From: Tetrahymena elliotti 4EA
Taxonomy: Eukaryota > Ciliophora > Oligohymenophorea > Hymenostomatida > Tetrahymenidae
Assembly: GCA_000231825.2 (NCBI GenBank)
Contig: JH720318.1
Coordinates: 948,539 to 1,012,538 of the forward strand
Direction of reading: 5' to 3'
DNA: 64,000 nucleotides
Shown: in pieces, positions 24,763 to 37,552 of the stretch
How the letters are laid out: every line of letters starts with the position of its first letter
Numbering within the stretch: position 1 is the first letter of the stretch
Position numbers and translations under genes: made by a program
The notes under the pieces: model-generated
The model's database searches: none
The model's input: the letters and a program-made list of their open reading frames with translations, nothing else
What the model was told of the DNA's origin: nothing

Positions 24763-25386
24763 ATGGCAGGAAAAAGCGCCCTTATTATTGTTGATATTTA
24801 AAATGATTTCTGTGAAGGTGGATCTCTTGCAGTTCCTGAATCTTAAAAAGTTATTGAAAAGGTTAACCACATAAGGAAAAATCACCATTTTGATTTGATT
24901 GTTGCTACAAAAGATTTTCACCCTAATGAACATATCAGTTTTGCATCTAACCATCCTGGATAATAACCTTTTACCAGTATCACTTTATATAATGGAAAAG
25001 TATAAGAATTGTGGCCAGATCACTGTGTTTAGGGTACAAGAGGATCTAATCTACATAAAGACTTAGTAGTTGAAGCTAGTGATAAAATAATTTTGAAAGG
25101 ATAGGATATTAACATTGATTCTTATAGTGGATTTGGTTCAGAAGGAGAAGACACTGGATTATTGTAATATTTAAAAGAATAGTAAGTCTCTACTGTTTAT
25201 TGTGTTGGTCTTGCTTATGATTTTTGTGTTGGATCAACTGCTATTGATAGTGCAAAGAATGGGTTCAAAACCTTTATAATAGAAGATGCAACTGGTAGTA
25301 TAAGTGAAGAAAGTGTTTAAACCATGAACAAGAGGTTTTTAGAATTTGGAGATAAAATTGTTTTAATAAATAGTAATTAACTTTGA
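24763..25386 (+). CDS. PNC1: Nicotinamidase (isochorismatase-fold amidohydrolase)
   Basis: Single exon, 207 residues, ATG 24763-24765, TGA 25384-25386. The triad is visible: D11 in ALIIVDIQNDF, K112 in IILKGQDINIDSYSGF and C155 in VGLAYDFCVGSTA. Metal ligands D51, H53 and H57 lie in KDFHPNEHISF, and WPDHCVQGT is the family's WP.HC...T block. The enzyme deamidates nicotinamide to nicotinate for NAD salvage (Preiss-Handler route), in cytosol or nucleus; no targeting signal is seen. The length equals that of known PNC1 proteins. Other isochorismatase-fold enzymes usually lack this exact metal-site set, so nicotinamidase is the best reading. Confidence 0.93.
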
Positions 25387-26574
25387 AGTCATTTAAATAT
25401 GTAGTTCATTTTTTATTTGTTTTGTAAAATATTTTAGTTAGAAATTAGAGTGAGATAAATTTTAAAATATTTTTAATTCAAATTTGATAACAGCTGGTAA
25501 TAATAGCTTAACAAATAAATAACATCAAATTTTAAATGAAATTTTGATTATTAATCTTTAAAAGTAAAGTAAGAAAATACTCATTTATTACTTATTTATG
25601 AGTATTCTTTTCTTAACTATAATCAATAATAATTTGATAGAGAGTATATGAAAAAAGTTATTACTTTCTTTAATTTCTAATTTTGAAGGATCCATAGAAT
25701 ATTAAAAGAATTTTTTATCAACATAAGTAAAGCTGGACATCAAAAAAATTATTAATTTTTTATAATTTCTAATTTAGAAGGATGAATAGAATTTTAAAAG
25801 AATCTTTTATTAACCAACATAAGTAAAGCTGGACGTCATGAAATTATCAAATCTAATAATTATGAAATCATCAAATATAACAATTATGTCATCATACAAT
25901 CGAACTTAATTATTTATGTGAATAAATTTTAAAAATTTAAACTGCTTAACTTGTTTGAGGTGTGTATTAAACAATATTGTAATTTCTATTTTAATTTTTG
26001 GATATTCTTTTATTTTGTAACCATCTAAAAATAACTACATAATAAAAAAAACTAAAATAAAATAAATATTAATATTTGCACAACTTTTTAGAATTTTTCA
26101 TCAAAAAAGAGCAAATCAATTAGAATATTGTTCTAAAAAACCTTAAATTTATGTTTTTCTTAACTTATTTAGCATTTAAATTACTAACATTAATTGTGAT
26201 CTCCACATTTTTATGTAAACTATTTTTTTAACTTTTCTACAATAATAATAAATGATTTTAAATATTTGTAACTTATTCTTAATTAGTGATTGTTAGAGAA
26301 TTTGTATTTTTATCAAAAGTATTTTTAAAATACACACTTCTTAACTTGTTTTACTAATATAATTTCATTTCACATAAATTTGCTTTAATCTGTATTAATA
26401 GAATATACTTTATTTACACATAAAAATTGATTAATAATAAAAGAAAATTAGTATTTCTTTCTATTCGAACAATTTTTGAAAAATTTTCATCAAAAAGAAC
26501 AAACAAATATTTTTATGAGGAATTTTTAATTTATAATTTACAATTTTTATTTTCAAAAAATAAAGATGCAAAAA
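25387..26574. other. AT-rich spacer with a 75-bp direct repeat
   Basis: Between convergent genes. Apart from the repeat at 25671-25837, only A/T tracts are seen. A long TGA-free stretch from 26427 is antisense to the next gene's end and has no coding character. Confidence 0.55.
25671..25837. repeat. Imperfect direct repeat, two copies of about 72-75 bp
   Basis: Copy 1 is 25671-25742 and copy 2 is 25763-25837. Both start taatttctaattt.gaagga, continue with agaat.ttaaaagaat and end aacataagtaaagctggac.tca. A 20-bp spacer separates them. It is unusual for this spacer in having G/C-containing conserved blocks. Confidence 0.75.
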
Positions 26575-29500
26575 TCAATTCTTTTTCAAGTTATTTGATT
26601 AATACATACTTTTATTATTATCAGTATCGTTTGTCTAATGATAATAGTTTTTTTAATCAGAGTGGTTAATATAGCTTTATTTTTAATTTGATAAAAACCT
26701 TTTATTATACTCTAATTCTTCTTCTTTGTTAAATACACTTTTACTTCTTTTTTAAGATATTAATTTACTGTTATAATCAGCAACTGCTGGAGGGAAAATA
26801 ACACACTCTTGGCCTTATATTTAGCTTTTATTAGTAATTTTAGATAAGTTGGAATTCTACTTTTTAGTAGATGGTGGAGGATTACTACCTGTGTTTGGTA
26901 GTGAGCTTTAAGTGTTTTATATAGAAGTATTGTTAGATAGTAAACCATTGTAGCTTACAAGTTTAATATAGCTACTGTTTGCAACTTTTTAGCCTGAATA
27001 TTTTTCTTTTTCTTTTTCATCTAATTCTTCATTGTTGTTTTGCTTGTTAATTTATATTCCAACTTTTTTAGGTGATGCATTTCCATTTTAATTAGAAAAA
27101 GAAGAAAATTGTTACTCAAGTTCAAATTCTTGAGAGTATTACTTTTTATTCTATTATTATTTGCTTGGACTAACCAAAGGATTCAAACAGATATTTTAAA
27201 TACATATCTCATTTTTTATTTCATTTTAATTAGAAGTAGTAATTTAGGTCATTGTACTCATAGGAGTACCATTTTATGAGGAAAATTTTTTAGCCTACTA
27301 TTCTTTGCTGGTCCCATATTTTTCAGGTTAATTTTTTTTCTCTATCTATTACTATGTGCTATAATTAATTTAAGGAATAACTTAAGCGTATTTTTAGTTC
27401 ATTTAGATCTGCTTAGGTAATATTGAGCTAATTAATTATATTAAAAATATTGTAAAAAATAAATTAAAATTGTTTGTTTGTTGTTTAAAAAGTTACTCAT
27501 TTTAATTCATTTTAAGAATCTGATACCTTGATTATTCTATCCTCTTTTTTATTTAAATATTCTTTTTCTCTTTCCCTTAAGCTAACGAGAGAAGAGATTA
27601 CTATTGATTTTCAATAGGATTCATCAGTTTATTCAAAATTTATTTTCCTTTTTTGTTTTCATTAAATTATCTAATATTTTCAGTTGCATACAAATAACTC
27701 AATTATTTTATATCTCTCGCATGCTATTCTAAGGATTCAATGTTCACCTTGTTTGAAAAATGAATATTTGCCTCATTAGCAGGTAATTATTATTCTTAGT
27801 TTTATTAATTTAAACTATTTTACCTTTAATTATTTTAGCTCTTTCCTAAATTAAGAGATCTATTTAATCTTTACTTTTTTTGTTAATTACTGTTAAGATT
27901 CTCTCTTTCTGTATCGTATTGGTTTATATTCATGTTATTATTATTGTTGTTATTCAAATTTAGTTTTAGAATATCTATGTAATTCTCATCTTAAAAATGT
28001 TAGCTATCCTCTTGAATTCTATAAATGTTATTGTTCAAAGAGCGGTTTGCAATATAAGACTCTTCTTCAAAAGATTGATTATGTTTGAGCATATCTATCA
28101 TAGATTTTCTTTTAGTTGGAAGTGGTGAAATTTGGCTAATATTTTTCATTAAATGTTTGCTAATAGTGTGTTTCACTTCTTATTTGCTAATTATATTACT
28201 TCTTAAAGTATCATCTTTATTCATAGATGGGAGGATCTTTTGTGGTTCATCTGCTGCATATACTCCATCTACTTCTGTATCTATTTACAGGTGAATGTTA
28301 TCAGAAGCATTTGTTATGATTTTACTAGAAGTTATATAAGGTAAAATAAGGGGCTGACTTTCTGGTTGGCTTTAGAGATTGGAAGAGTTTGAAGATGAGG
28401 TGTTATTGTTATTATTAATATTGCTATTAAGATTTGAGTTAAGATTATTAGAGTTAGATGTATTGTAATTTTTTATATTTGAATTGTTTTAAGGATTTAG
28501 TTATATATTTATGTTTTATAAATTTTATAGATTTATGTTATTTTATGTGTTTTAGTTTGAAGAGTAGTAAGAGCTTTTTTAAGTTCTTGATGTATCAATT
28601 GACTGGAGCCTTGCAACTCCTTGAGCACCAGATATTTTAGTCAAATTTCTTTATATAAAATTTTTTTAGCTTTTGATTTTTGGCTGGTCTTATTAGGCTT
28701 ACCTTTATTATAAAGAAGAGGCCATTTACTAATTAGAAGAAAGGCTAGATTCTTATTAAATGTTTTATTATTACGATTACATTGAATTACTTTTATTTAC
28801 GATTGATATTAAGTTTGCTACATTATAATTTTAATTGTTGCTTTTATTGGGAGAAATTTGAGTAGAATCTATGTTAGCATTACCAATACTACTATTTTCC
28901 TTTTAAGTTGTACCTTGATTTTCTTTATTTGAGTTGTTGTTTTAGTTATTATTACTATTTTAACTTTAATAATTATCAACAACTTTAGTAGGTTCTTTTT
29001 ACATTTATTTATTGTTTGAGAGAACATTTTATTTCTTTTTCTTTTTTTTAGAATCTTCATATTCTTTATAAGGAGATTGACCTGTTAAATATTTTGGTCT
29101 CACTCCAACTTGAGGGACATAATAAGTTTCATTCAACATGTTATTAGCATCTATGTAATTTTAGGTTTCAAAAATATCTGGAGGTAGATGTGATATCAAA
29201 TGATAATCAAAACCATGGTTTTAAGCAACAAAATATTTAAAATTTTTATCTTTTAATTAATTCTAATTATTAAATGGATCGTTAGATACATCCTTAATAA
29301 AATTAATAATCTAATTAATTTCTTATAACTTTTCATCTATATTTTTTTAGACTTCAGCCAAATTTTTTTAGGTGAACCTCAGAGTTTTTGACTTTTTTTC
29401 ATACTATTTTTCAAAGTTTTTTTACTGGTTTTTAATGTCCATTTAAATTTTTTTAGTTTATTCCCTTTAATCTTTAATTTTGTAGTAATTGTTAAATATT

Positions 29501-31010
29501 TTTTGGTTGTCTCCAAATTTCTGCATATTTTATTCTAAATTCTCTATCATTTCATTCAATTTTTCATTTCTTAAAATGAGTTTTTCTTCATTTGAATCAC
29601 CTTCACTCTACTTCTACACATTTAATCTGTTTTTATTCTACTCTTAAATGATTTTTGATTTTATTTGCTTAATTTCATTTTCATAGAAATCTTTCAATGC
29701 CTGAAGATTATTACCATTATTGTTTCCCATATTTTTATCGTTTGAAATGCTATTCCTTGCCAATAAACTTTGATTTTCTTACTTAAGTTACTTAATGTTT
29801 GCAAAAGTAGCTTAAATTTCTTAATTTAGGTGTTTTAATTTTTTGTGGTTGATTTGTTTGGCCTAGTCAAGCTTGGCAAATTTATCCTGCATTTCTTCAA
29901 GTCATCCTATAATTCCTTTGTCTACATATTAAAAATTGTATTTTTAGGTTTAATCTCCAGACCCATGTTTGTCTCTATTATTATTTAACTCACGCATATA
30001 TTTTATAGCCTTCTTGTCTGAATCTTTATTTTCTTCTTGCTCTTAATCCTTTTAATCCTTCTGATTCGGTGAAGAAGAAAATTTTTTTGATTTCTTTTCA
30101 GCAGGCTATTAAAGCCACTTTACATATTCTTATATAGCACATTCTTTAAAATTAACTTTTTTATTTGTTTGGTAGACTTGTTGTAAAAACTGATCTGCTA
30201 ATTTTTGCATAGCAACAAGCAATACAATTTACTTCTCTTTTTCTTTTTCTAACTTTTCAATCTTCAATTCCTTAAATTTTCCAGTTGAAAACTGCTTTTA
30301 TATAGAGCTAAGCATATTTAGTGTGTTTGTTATTTGTTTTTCACTCATTAAATAAAACTAGGAGTCTTTCATTTACTGTTTAATTTGGTTTATCTATTGC
30401 ATAATCTTTTCATTTTCTCTTTATTTTTACAAAGCTAATAATTCCTCCTCCTTCTGCTTTTGTAGTAAAATTTCTTATTCCCTTTTTTTTCTCTCCATTT
30501 CTTCTTTCATTTACTATTGAATTTGCAACTACAAAAGTTCTTTTCTTCTTTGCCTCTCTAACTCCCTTTAATATTCCTCCTAAGAGATCTCTTATTCTAT
30601 AACATTATTTTCATTTTTTTGCTTCTTTGTTTTTGTACTGGACTTTTCTCCTTTTATTAACGAACAAATTTTATTTTGAAAAAATGGTAATAGAACATAA
30701 TTTTTTAGAGTATTTAAATTAGATTTAAACTTTATAATATGATGGTAAGCTACAACTTACTTTTAGAGTCTTGCGATTTAAGTTTGCTCTTTATATTATT
30801 ATCTTCAGCTAACTATTATTGATCAGATCTATTAAATAATAATTTTATAGAATCTATTGACTAAATATACTCTATAATATTACTTGCTATCCTATTTGCT
30901 ACTTTTAGATTTTCCTCTCTTGGAATTCTTCTTCTTGGAGGTAGACGACATAAATAAATGCCTTCTTAAGTTTAGCTTGCTTTTGGTGAAACTAAATTTA
31001 AAGTGTAATT
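26575..31010 (-). CDS. Large coiled-coil protein, function unknown; 5' end unresolved and one in-frame TGA
   Basis: Reads leftward from about 31010 to TGA at 26575-26577, over 1,350 residues. Introns are supported at 30651-30760 and 27428-27496. The N-terminal part has PREENLKVANRIASNIIEYI; then a long K/E/Q helix (about 30600-30200) typical of coiled coils, a segment EYVKWLQQPAEKKSKK, more coiled coil to about 29300, and a long Q/N/S-rich tail. No known domain. The frame is open above 31010 but no ATG is in frame, so a 5' exon remains to be placed. A TGA at 29902-29904 interrupts otherwise continuous coiled coil; a 39-nt intron (GTAGAC...ATGCAG, 29891-29929) would remove it in frame. Alternatively two genes abut here. 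Confidence 0.6.
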
Positions 31011-31520
31011 ACTAACTAAATATTTATTGTATATATTCAAACTTCTTTACTAAATTATCTTTTCTAATTTGTAAATTAGGATTTTATGAGTTAGGTAGGA
31101 AATAGATTGGTAAATTTTATGAATAGCAAATTTAATTGAATTTTAAAAGGTTGTAAATTTTTCATATTTTAAATGAGTTTGAATTAGAACTAATAAAACA
31201 AATCTATTAATTTTTAATATTCATCCAATTTTTTAAGTATTTGTCATTTCAAACCCTAGCTTAATTTCTGATAATTAGTAGTTATTAACCAAACACAATA
31301 AAAACATATATTTATTTACTCTTAGTTTATTTAATAATATATTATTAGTATTATTATTCTTATTATTACTATTTTTCAATTTAATGCATGAGTAAGTAAG
31401 TAAGTGAAGATTATATTATTTTTAGTTTTATATATTTCTTTTTCATTTCCTTTTTCTATTTTAAATATATTTTAACAAAATTTTGCTTAACATTTATTTT
31501 TATTTTATTTTTCATTAACC
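31011..31520. other. AT-rich spacer; may contain the first exon of the coiled-coil gene
   Basis: An ATG on the minus strand near 31382-31384 starts a Gln-rich frame of about 25 codons that could be a 5' exon, but no convincing splice pair was found. Confidence 0.4.
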
Positions 31521-34243
31521 TCATGAGGTTTAGAATAAAAATTCAAAAACATTCTTAGGTTCACAATAATAATCATAATAATTAATAATTGGATCACTAG
31601 AAACTTATTAATTTGAGGTTTATCCTGAATAAGTTTTTTCATTTATATGTTGATTATAACTTGAAAAGTGTATTAAAGATCTACCTTAAATTTAAATAAT
31701 AAAAATAAATCCTATTAAGATAGTAATTAGAAATAAAACTATTAACTTGATTGTATCTTTAAAATTTAAAATCTTTTTTGAGGGTTCAGTCTTTTTTATT
31801 TCTTCTTTTTAAATTTAAGGAGTATCTAAATATTAATCTTTTTCAGATTCTGCTATTAGTTAACTTAGTTTTTATTTAGATTAAACTTCAGGACTTTACT
31901 CTGTTTATTACCCATTTTCTGAATTAAAAGTTGCTGAATTTCCATTTAAATAAGTTTATTCATTTGTTTATCTATAATATAAAAAAAAATTTTAACTTTT
32001 AATAATTTAGTATGTATTTTACACAGATATACGTGGAGAAGGGCCAAAAGAAGCTAAGTTATTTGTTGAGCGTCTTAAGCTTTCATTTTCGAATGATGAT
32101 ATACTTTAAAAATTCTAAGATTAATTTGTAGCGACATCAGATGAGCTTCTTTGATGATCTTGCTTTATAAAATTCTTTTGGGATTTATAGCTCTCTCTTT
32201 AAATATTATTTTAATCAGAACTATAAATTTCTAAGTAATTTTCATAAGAATCTTGCGAAAAAAGATTTTCTTCACAGCTTCTTTGAGGAATACAACCTAT
32301 ATCATCTAAATTTGAATCAAATAATTGCATGTCTTCTTCTAAAACGTCATGGTTTGGATTTTTCTACTCTTGTAAATCTATTTGTTTAATTAGATTTTGG
32401 TTATATATTTAATTCACTTATTATTTTAGTTCCTGTTCTATTACAAAAGGTACATCTTTATTTTAAATATCAATTTTCTCAGTCATTAAATTATTAGAAC
32501 TTTCATATTATCCTTATGTTTAATTTTAACTTGCTATAAAAGACCCACTTAATTATTTTTTGATTGTTCCATTATCAAAAGAACTTCGGCTGAGAAAATC
32601 TTCTTCCTATATTGGATCTAATACTTAAATATGATTTGAATTAGATTTAAAACTTCTCTTTAATCCTTTATCTTGAATCTCAGGAATATTATTGAAATTA
32701 TTATCCTGTTATTAGTGTTAATTCTATTAATTATTGTTATTATCTTCTAATTTATCTGATGAAATTATATCTAAAATTTAATTATCATCTTCAAATACAG
32801 CAAGATTAAGTCTATCATCACTTTCTATATTTTCTTCTATTGGAGAATTTTAGTTATCCTGGTCAATATTTGAACATTCAGTAAACTCTAAATTTTAAGC
32901 TTTAAAAAATTAGTTTAGTTAAATAAAAAAAAGAATTTACTTTTTGGAATTGGTTTTTGGTAGAGATTTTAAGGAGGAACTGGCTGATTCTCTTATTAGT
33001 TTAACTTACTTGTTTAATATTCTTTAATCTTATCCTATTATTTTTCAGATTTTTCAGGGATTTCATTTTATTAATTGAATTCTTCAGTTTATTTTGTTGA
33101 TTCTAAATATTAACTATCTTTATTTTGAGAAAATTTTTCTTTTTTTATCTAATTTATAGATTCTTAAATAACCAATTATTACTACTTATTATACTCTGTA
33201 TTCATTAATACCATTTATTCATAGTTAATTCCTCTTTAAGATTCTATTGAATTATTTGCACTCAAATTACTGCTTAGGTCCTTAGAACACACCAGATTAA
33301 ACTCATTGTTCTAATTTGTTTACTAAGTATGATAGATTTCAACTTATTATTTTCCAGTTTAAGATTATTATGTATGTTAGGCTTCCTCAACATACGAATG
33401 GTTTCCTTTACTTGAAAAATCGATCTAATTTGGATGGGAATTATAAGATTATTAACTTTTTTAATGAACATCTAGCTAATATTAAGAATTTGATATCTCA
33501 ATATTATCATAATATGTTTAGCTATAATACTATGTATTATTATTTGTTCTTTAACTCTAGTAATTAAAATTAGGCTTATTTCCTATATATTTACTCACAA
33601 TATTAAGGATATCTTAATCGCTTTCTGTCATTTAAGTTAAGCGATAATTTTATGACTTTTACAAACTTGAAAAATCTTTTTTGTTTGAATTATATACCTT
33701 AAAATCTAGTTTGCTTAATTATTCACTCTATGTAAATGCTGTGTGAGATTACTACATTTTTAGCTTAGAATCTTATTCTTACTAGAATTAAGTGTTTTGC
33801 TAGATAAAAGTGTTCATTTTAGAAGAATTTGGTGAGCTTTCATAAAAAGTATTTATCTATTTTTAATTACTATTATTTTAATTACTTGACTGAATTTTTT
33901 AACTTGATTAGTGGTAAGAATTTGGTGTTCGTTCTATTTCTTTTATGTATTATCTGTTTGGAAGAGTAGGTGATGAAGACGTTGATTTAGAAATAACTTA
34001 AGATTAAAAAGGCGATGATATAACTTAATAACTCTATCTAAGGATAGCTTGATTTTATTAAGGAGAAATACTTCTGATTGATGTAGGAATAAGAACTCTG
34101 TTTTGTAGAATTTGAGAGTTTTTATAGATAACAGGGGAAACATTTTATGCTTACTATCTCCCAGTATACTATATTGAATGATTATTTATTCTGGTAGGAG
34201 ATAAGGCTAGGAAATTAGGCTGATGGATAGTTTGAAAGTTCAT
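31521..34243 (-). CDS. Ser/Gln/Asn-rich protein with a single C-terminal membrane span
   Basis: Three exons, 872 residues; ATG 34241-34243, introns 32888-32940 and 31972-32022, TGA 31521-31523; exact codon total. About 790 residues of low-complexity S/Q/N/E sequence, including SSPFQSQVISKSTSSSPTLP near residue 75 and acidic patches later. Near the end is one strongly hydrophobic segment, LIVLFLITILIGFIFII, flanked by KDTIK and QGRS, followed by about 60 residues ending FEFLFQTS. With no signal peptide, this looks like a type II or tail-anchored-like protein with a long cytosolic disordered part. S-P and T-P pairs suggest phosphorylation. No family is recognised. It shares a 578-bp upstream region with the calpain-like gene. 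Confidence 0.7.
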
Positions 34244-34821
34244 CAAAAATAAATCTTTATTAAGATAATTGGAGAATTTATTAATTTAAAAATAAAATAT
34301 AAATTAATAATTATTGATAAATTTTTTTGTTTTATGGGATTGAGTATAGCCGTTTAATCTTTAGATCTAAATAAAATTCAAACCTTTTTTTGATAGAAAA
34401 AAATTCAATTTTATAAAATTATTTTTAAAATATTGACCCTTTTCTCTTAACAAATCATCAACTTATTTTGAAAAATGAAGTTTAGAGATAACAGTTTTAG
34501 TGTGACCTTTTCATTTAAGAATTTAAGAACGTTAAATATTAAAAATTTATCTTATTCTTATCAATAATCCCAAAAAGAAGAATATTGATATCCACAAACA
34601 TTTTAATATAAAATATTCAACTAAAAACAATTTTTTAATCTTTGTGTTAAATTATTATTTGATACAGAATAATTACTTTCTATTTTACAGGCCTTTTATT
34701 TTTTGACCAAGAAATTAATTTCAACGTTAATTATATAAAAACAAAAATAAATAATAATTAAGCTAGTATCTGTTCACAAAGATAAAATTGCAATTTTATT
34801 AATAGAAATTTTAAGATTTTC
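34244..34821. other. Divergent intergenic region
   Basis: Lies between the 5' ends of two divergent genes; AT-rich, no element recognised. Confidence 0.55.
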
Positions 34822-37552
34822 ATGGGACAGGAAATTAGCTGTTAGCGTTTCTGCTGTACAGAAGTTCATAAGCCAGTGCATTTTTTATTTATTTTCATTA
34901 ATTTTTTATAAAATTTACATTTTTTTAACGTTTGTGCATTAGAGATATGAGATCAGCGAAAATGGAAGTGCTCGTGCAGTAATTATTTTAATAAATTTAT
35001 GATTTTAATAGAAAATGTGGAACTAAATAAATATTAGGTTCATTGGGAGCAAGAGTAAGATAAACAATTTTTCGTCTCTCCTAAAATTGTTTAATATGAA
35101 GAATAAGAGTAGAATTTTAATAGTGAACAAAAAGTAATATCTTCGATAAATTAAATTGAAGATCAGCAATTTATTTATTATTAGAAGGAAAAAAGAGGCT
35201 TAAATTTTGCAGATTAAGAGGAGCTGGTAGATACTTCAAACATTTTTCATATAGATGTATAAGTTAATTGTCTAATGTTATTTTAAGTAACTTTATATTC
35301 AATTATAAAAATAGGATCCTTCTACTAAATCTTAAAATTCATAAAAAGTTAAAGTAATTCTATTTATTTTTATTAGCAATCTTAAAACCTACTTTTGAAA
35401 CTTAATAGAAAAATAATGTATCTTTTTTGATGGCAAAAGATAGTCTGAGTCATATTAATAAATCATGTTTATCAATTACTAACTAATTATGCTTGAGCTA
35501 AACATAATTAAAAAAATTTAACATAACTAAAGAGTTTACATTAACTTCATCCATAACTAACAACTAATAGTAATTAGTTAATACAGACTAAGGTGATTAT
35601 GAAGATTAATGGATATGGAAAGAAGTTTAAGATGTTTGTAATTAGCTATTTCCTAATAACCTTAATGAAGTATAAGTAGAACATGATTAAAATTGGTAAG
35701 GTCTATACTTGATAAGTGCCCTTAACTCTCTCTGTTTAAAACCAGCTTATTTTTTAAGAATGTTTGAAACAAAATCAAAGTCAACAGATAACCCAGATAT
35801 TACTTTTGATAATTAGCTAAAAAAAAATTAAAATGAAGAAAAAATAGATTAATTATACATTCATTTTCTCTTTAATGGCATTATTTAAAAGGTTAGGATT
35901 GACAATAACATACCTTTTTCTTCTAAAAAAAAATAAAGTTTATTTATTTAATCTAATTAATATGGATTTTGTCCTTTATTTTTAAAAGCATATTCAAGTC
36001 TCTTTGGTGGTTACTAAGCAGTGTAAAGAGGTATATTTGGCTAGCTAGTTAGGGATATAACTTGGGCTCCATATGAATATATAACTTTATAAGATTAAAT
36101 TTCTACTATTCAATATATTTCTGAAAATTTAAAAAAGAAATATTTAGTCACCCTCTGTAAATCTCTTGATAATTATTGGGTTGATACAGTTATTACCATT
36201 TCATAAGAATATGGAATAGATAAGGTATATTCTATAAATTTGTCAAAATTAATTTAAGATTTTTATTATGTCTTAAAAATCATTAGGCATTGCTTAAGAA
36301 GGGATAAGATGGAAGTCTTCGATGGGTACACTTTTAAGATTTAAATTCGATGTATGCTTACTGTGGTGTAAATAAATGTAACGAATAGTATTACTACAGC
36401 TACATCACATAAAACTTAAACAAAAATAATCTTAATGAAGTCTTTATTATTTAACTTGAAAGCTCTTAAACTATGAATCATGCATTTATTACATTTAGTC
36501 AATAAGACAAGAGATTATTTTAAAATTAAATCAATAGAAACGATTTTACATATAATTATGCAAGGATGATACTTGTTAAAGGTTAATTAAATGTAGTAAA
36601 TAGATAAATAAATATAGAATAATTTGTTGATGATCATGTTTAAATAGGTAGAGATTCTACTATAGAATGTAATCTAAATTAAGGTACATATCTTCTTTAC
36701 TTGGAAATAGAGAAGAGTACTAATTTTCAATCAAAAATATGTATAAATAGCTATTCTCAACACAAAATTTAATTCTAATTTGCTGAAAGCTAAGAACTTT
36801 TCAACATTTCAGCTCCATAAGCTTCATAGAATGGATTAAATACTAGAATTGATATAAATAAAAATGAAAATAAAGATTCTCGGTTGATAGACTAATTCTT
36901 GATTTCTAAAGTAAATAGAATAACAGAAAACATTAACTGCAATATTTATAATTATCAAGATGATTCATAAATAACGAGAATGAATGGTCTAGCAGCAGGG
37001 AATATATTTTTTATATACAATAATTAATCAGAATAAGGAAGTGTTTTGTGCGAAAAACATAGGATTCGTAAAAGAAATGATTCTTTATTCTGCAAAGAGT
37101 GGCAGGTAGAAATTTTTCCCAAATAAAAAAAAATACTAAGCTACTCTTTAAAAAAGGGTGAAGATATAAATGATATAATTATTGATCTAATTTATACGAA
37201 TATTAATATGCTGGATAAAAAGATACTACTCAATATTAAATCAATATAAAATTAGAAACAAGTTGTATTAGAGTAAAGATATCTCAATGGAGTTCCTGTT
37301 AATCATTATATGTATACTTACTCATATCCTGGTGGATATTCTTTATATTTTGAGAATCTTTCTAAATACTCTTGTACAGAAACTTTATATTACAACATAA
37401 TCAATCTACAGGGAGAAGATTTTGAAATTGAAAATAAGTGCCTTGTGTTTTTATTAAATCCAGGATAATCAAAGCTTTTTAATCTTAAAAGAATAGATCT
37501 TCAATAACCATATGACCTGCAATTAAAAACTATTTATCAATTTCATTAGTGA
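34822..37552 (+). CDS. Calpain-like protein without catalytic residues (probable pseudoprotease), N-acylated
   Basis: ATG 34822-34824, TGA 37550-37552, about 780 residues. Introns 34876-34942, 34968-35011 and 36225-36286 are clear; the joins between 35257 and 35378 are uncertain. The start MGQEISCQRFCC is a myristoylation-plus-palmitoylation signal. A calpain papain-like core follows: WQGLYLISALNSLCLKPAYF, GIIQKVRIDNNIPFS, PLFLKAYSSLFGGYQAVQRG and DGSLRWVHFQDLNSMY, which align in order with the GDCWFLAAL, IDD.LP, LLEKAYAK..G.Y and DG.FWM..EDF blocks. The catalytic Cys is replaced by Leu (codon 35703-35705), and neither the GHAY His nor the NPWG Asn motif is present. The remaining 400 residues are beta-rich, like calpain domain III/C2-type modules (GTYLLYLEIE; GGYSLYFENL). 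It probably acts as a membrane-bound scaffold or regulator. Confidence 0.8.

Noticed and set aside
26427..26948. Long TGA-free plus-strand frame with hydrophobic residues
   Set aside because: Overlaps the 3' end of the coiled-coil gene on the opposite strand and consists of A/T-derived K, F, Y, I, L and N only.
29880..29930. Selenocysteine recoding of the in-frame TGA
   Set aside because: No selenoprotein family context; an intron or gene boundary is simpler.
30930..30956. ATG at 30954-30956 on the minus strand as start of the coiled-coil gene (MSSTSKKKNSKRG...)
   Set aside because: It is out of frame with the downstream exon, meets TGA after 44 codons, and no plausible short intron corrects the frame.
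33274..34143. Hydrophobic short minus-strand frames
   Set aside because: Alternative frames of the S/Q/N-rich gene, whose exons sum to an exact codon number.
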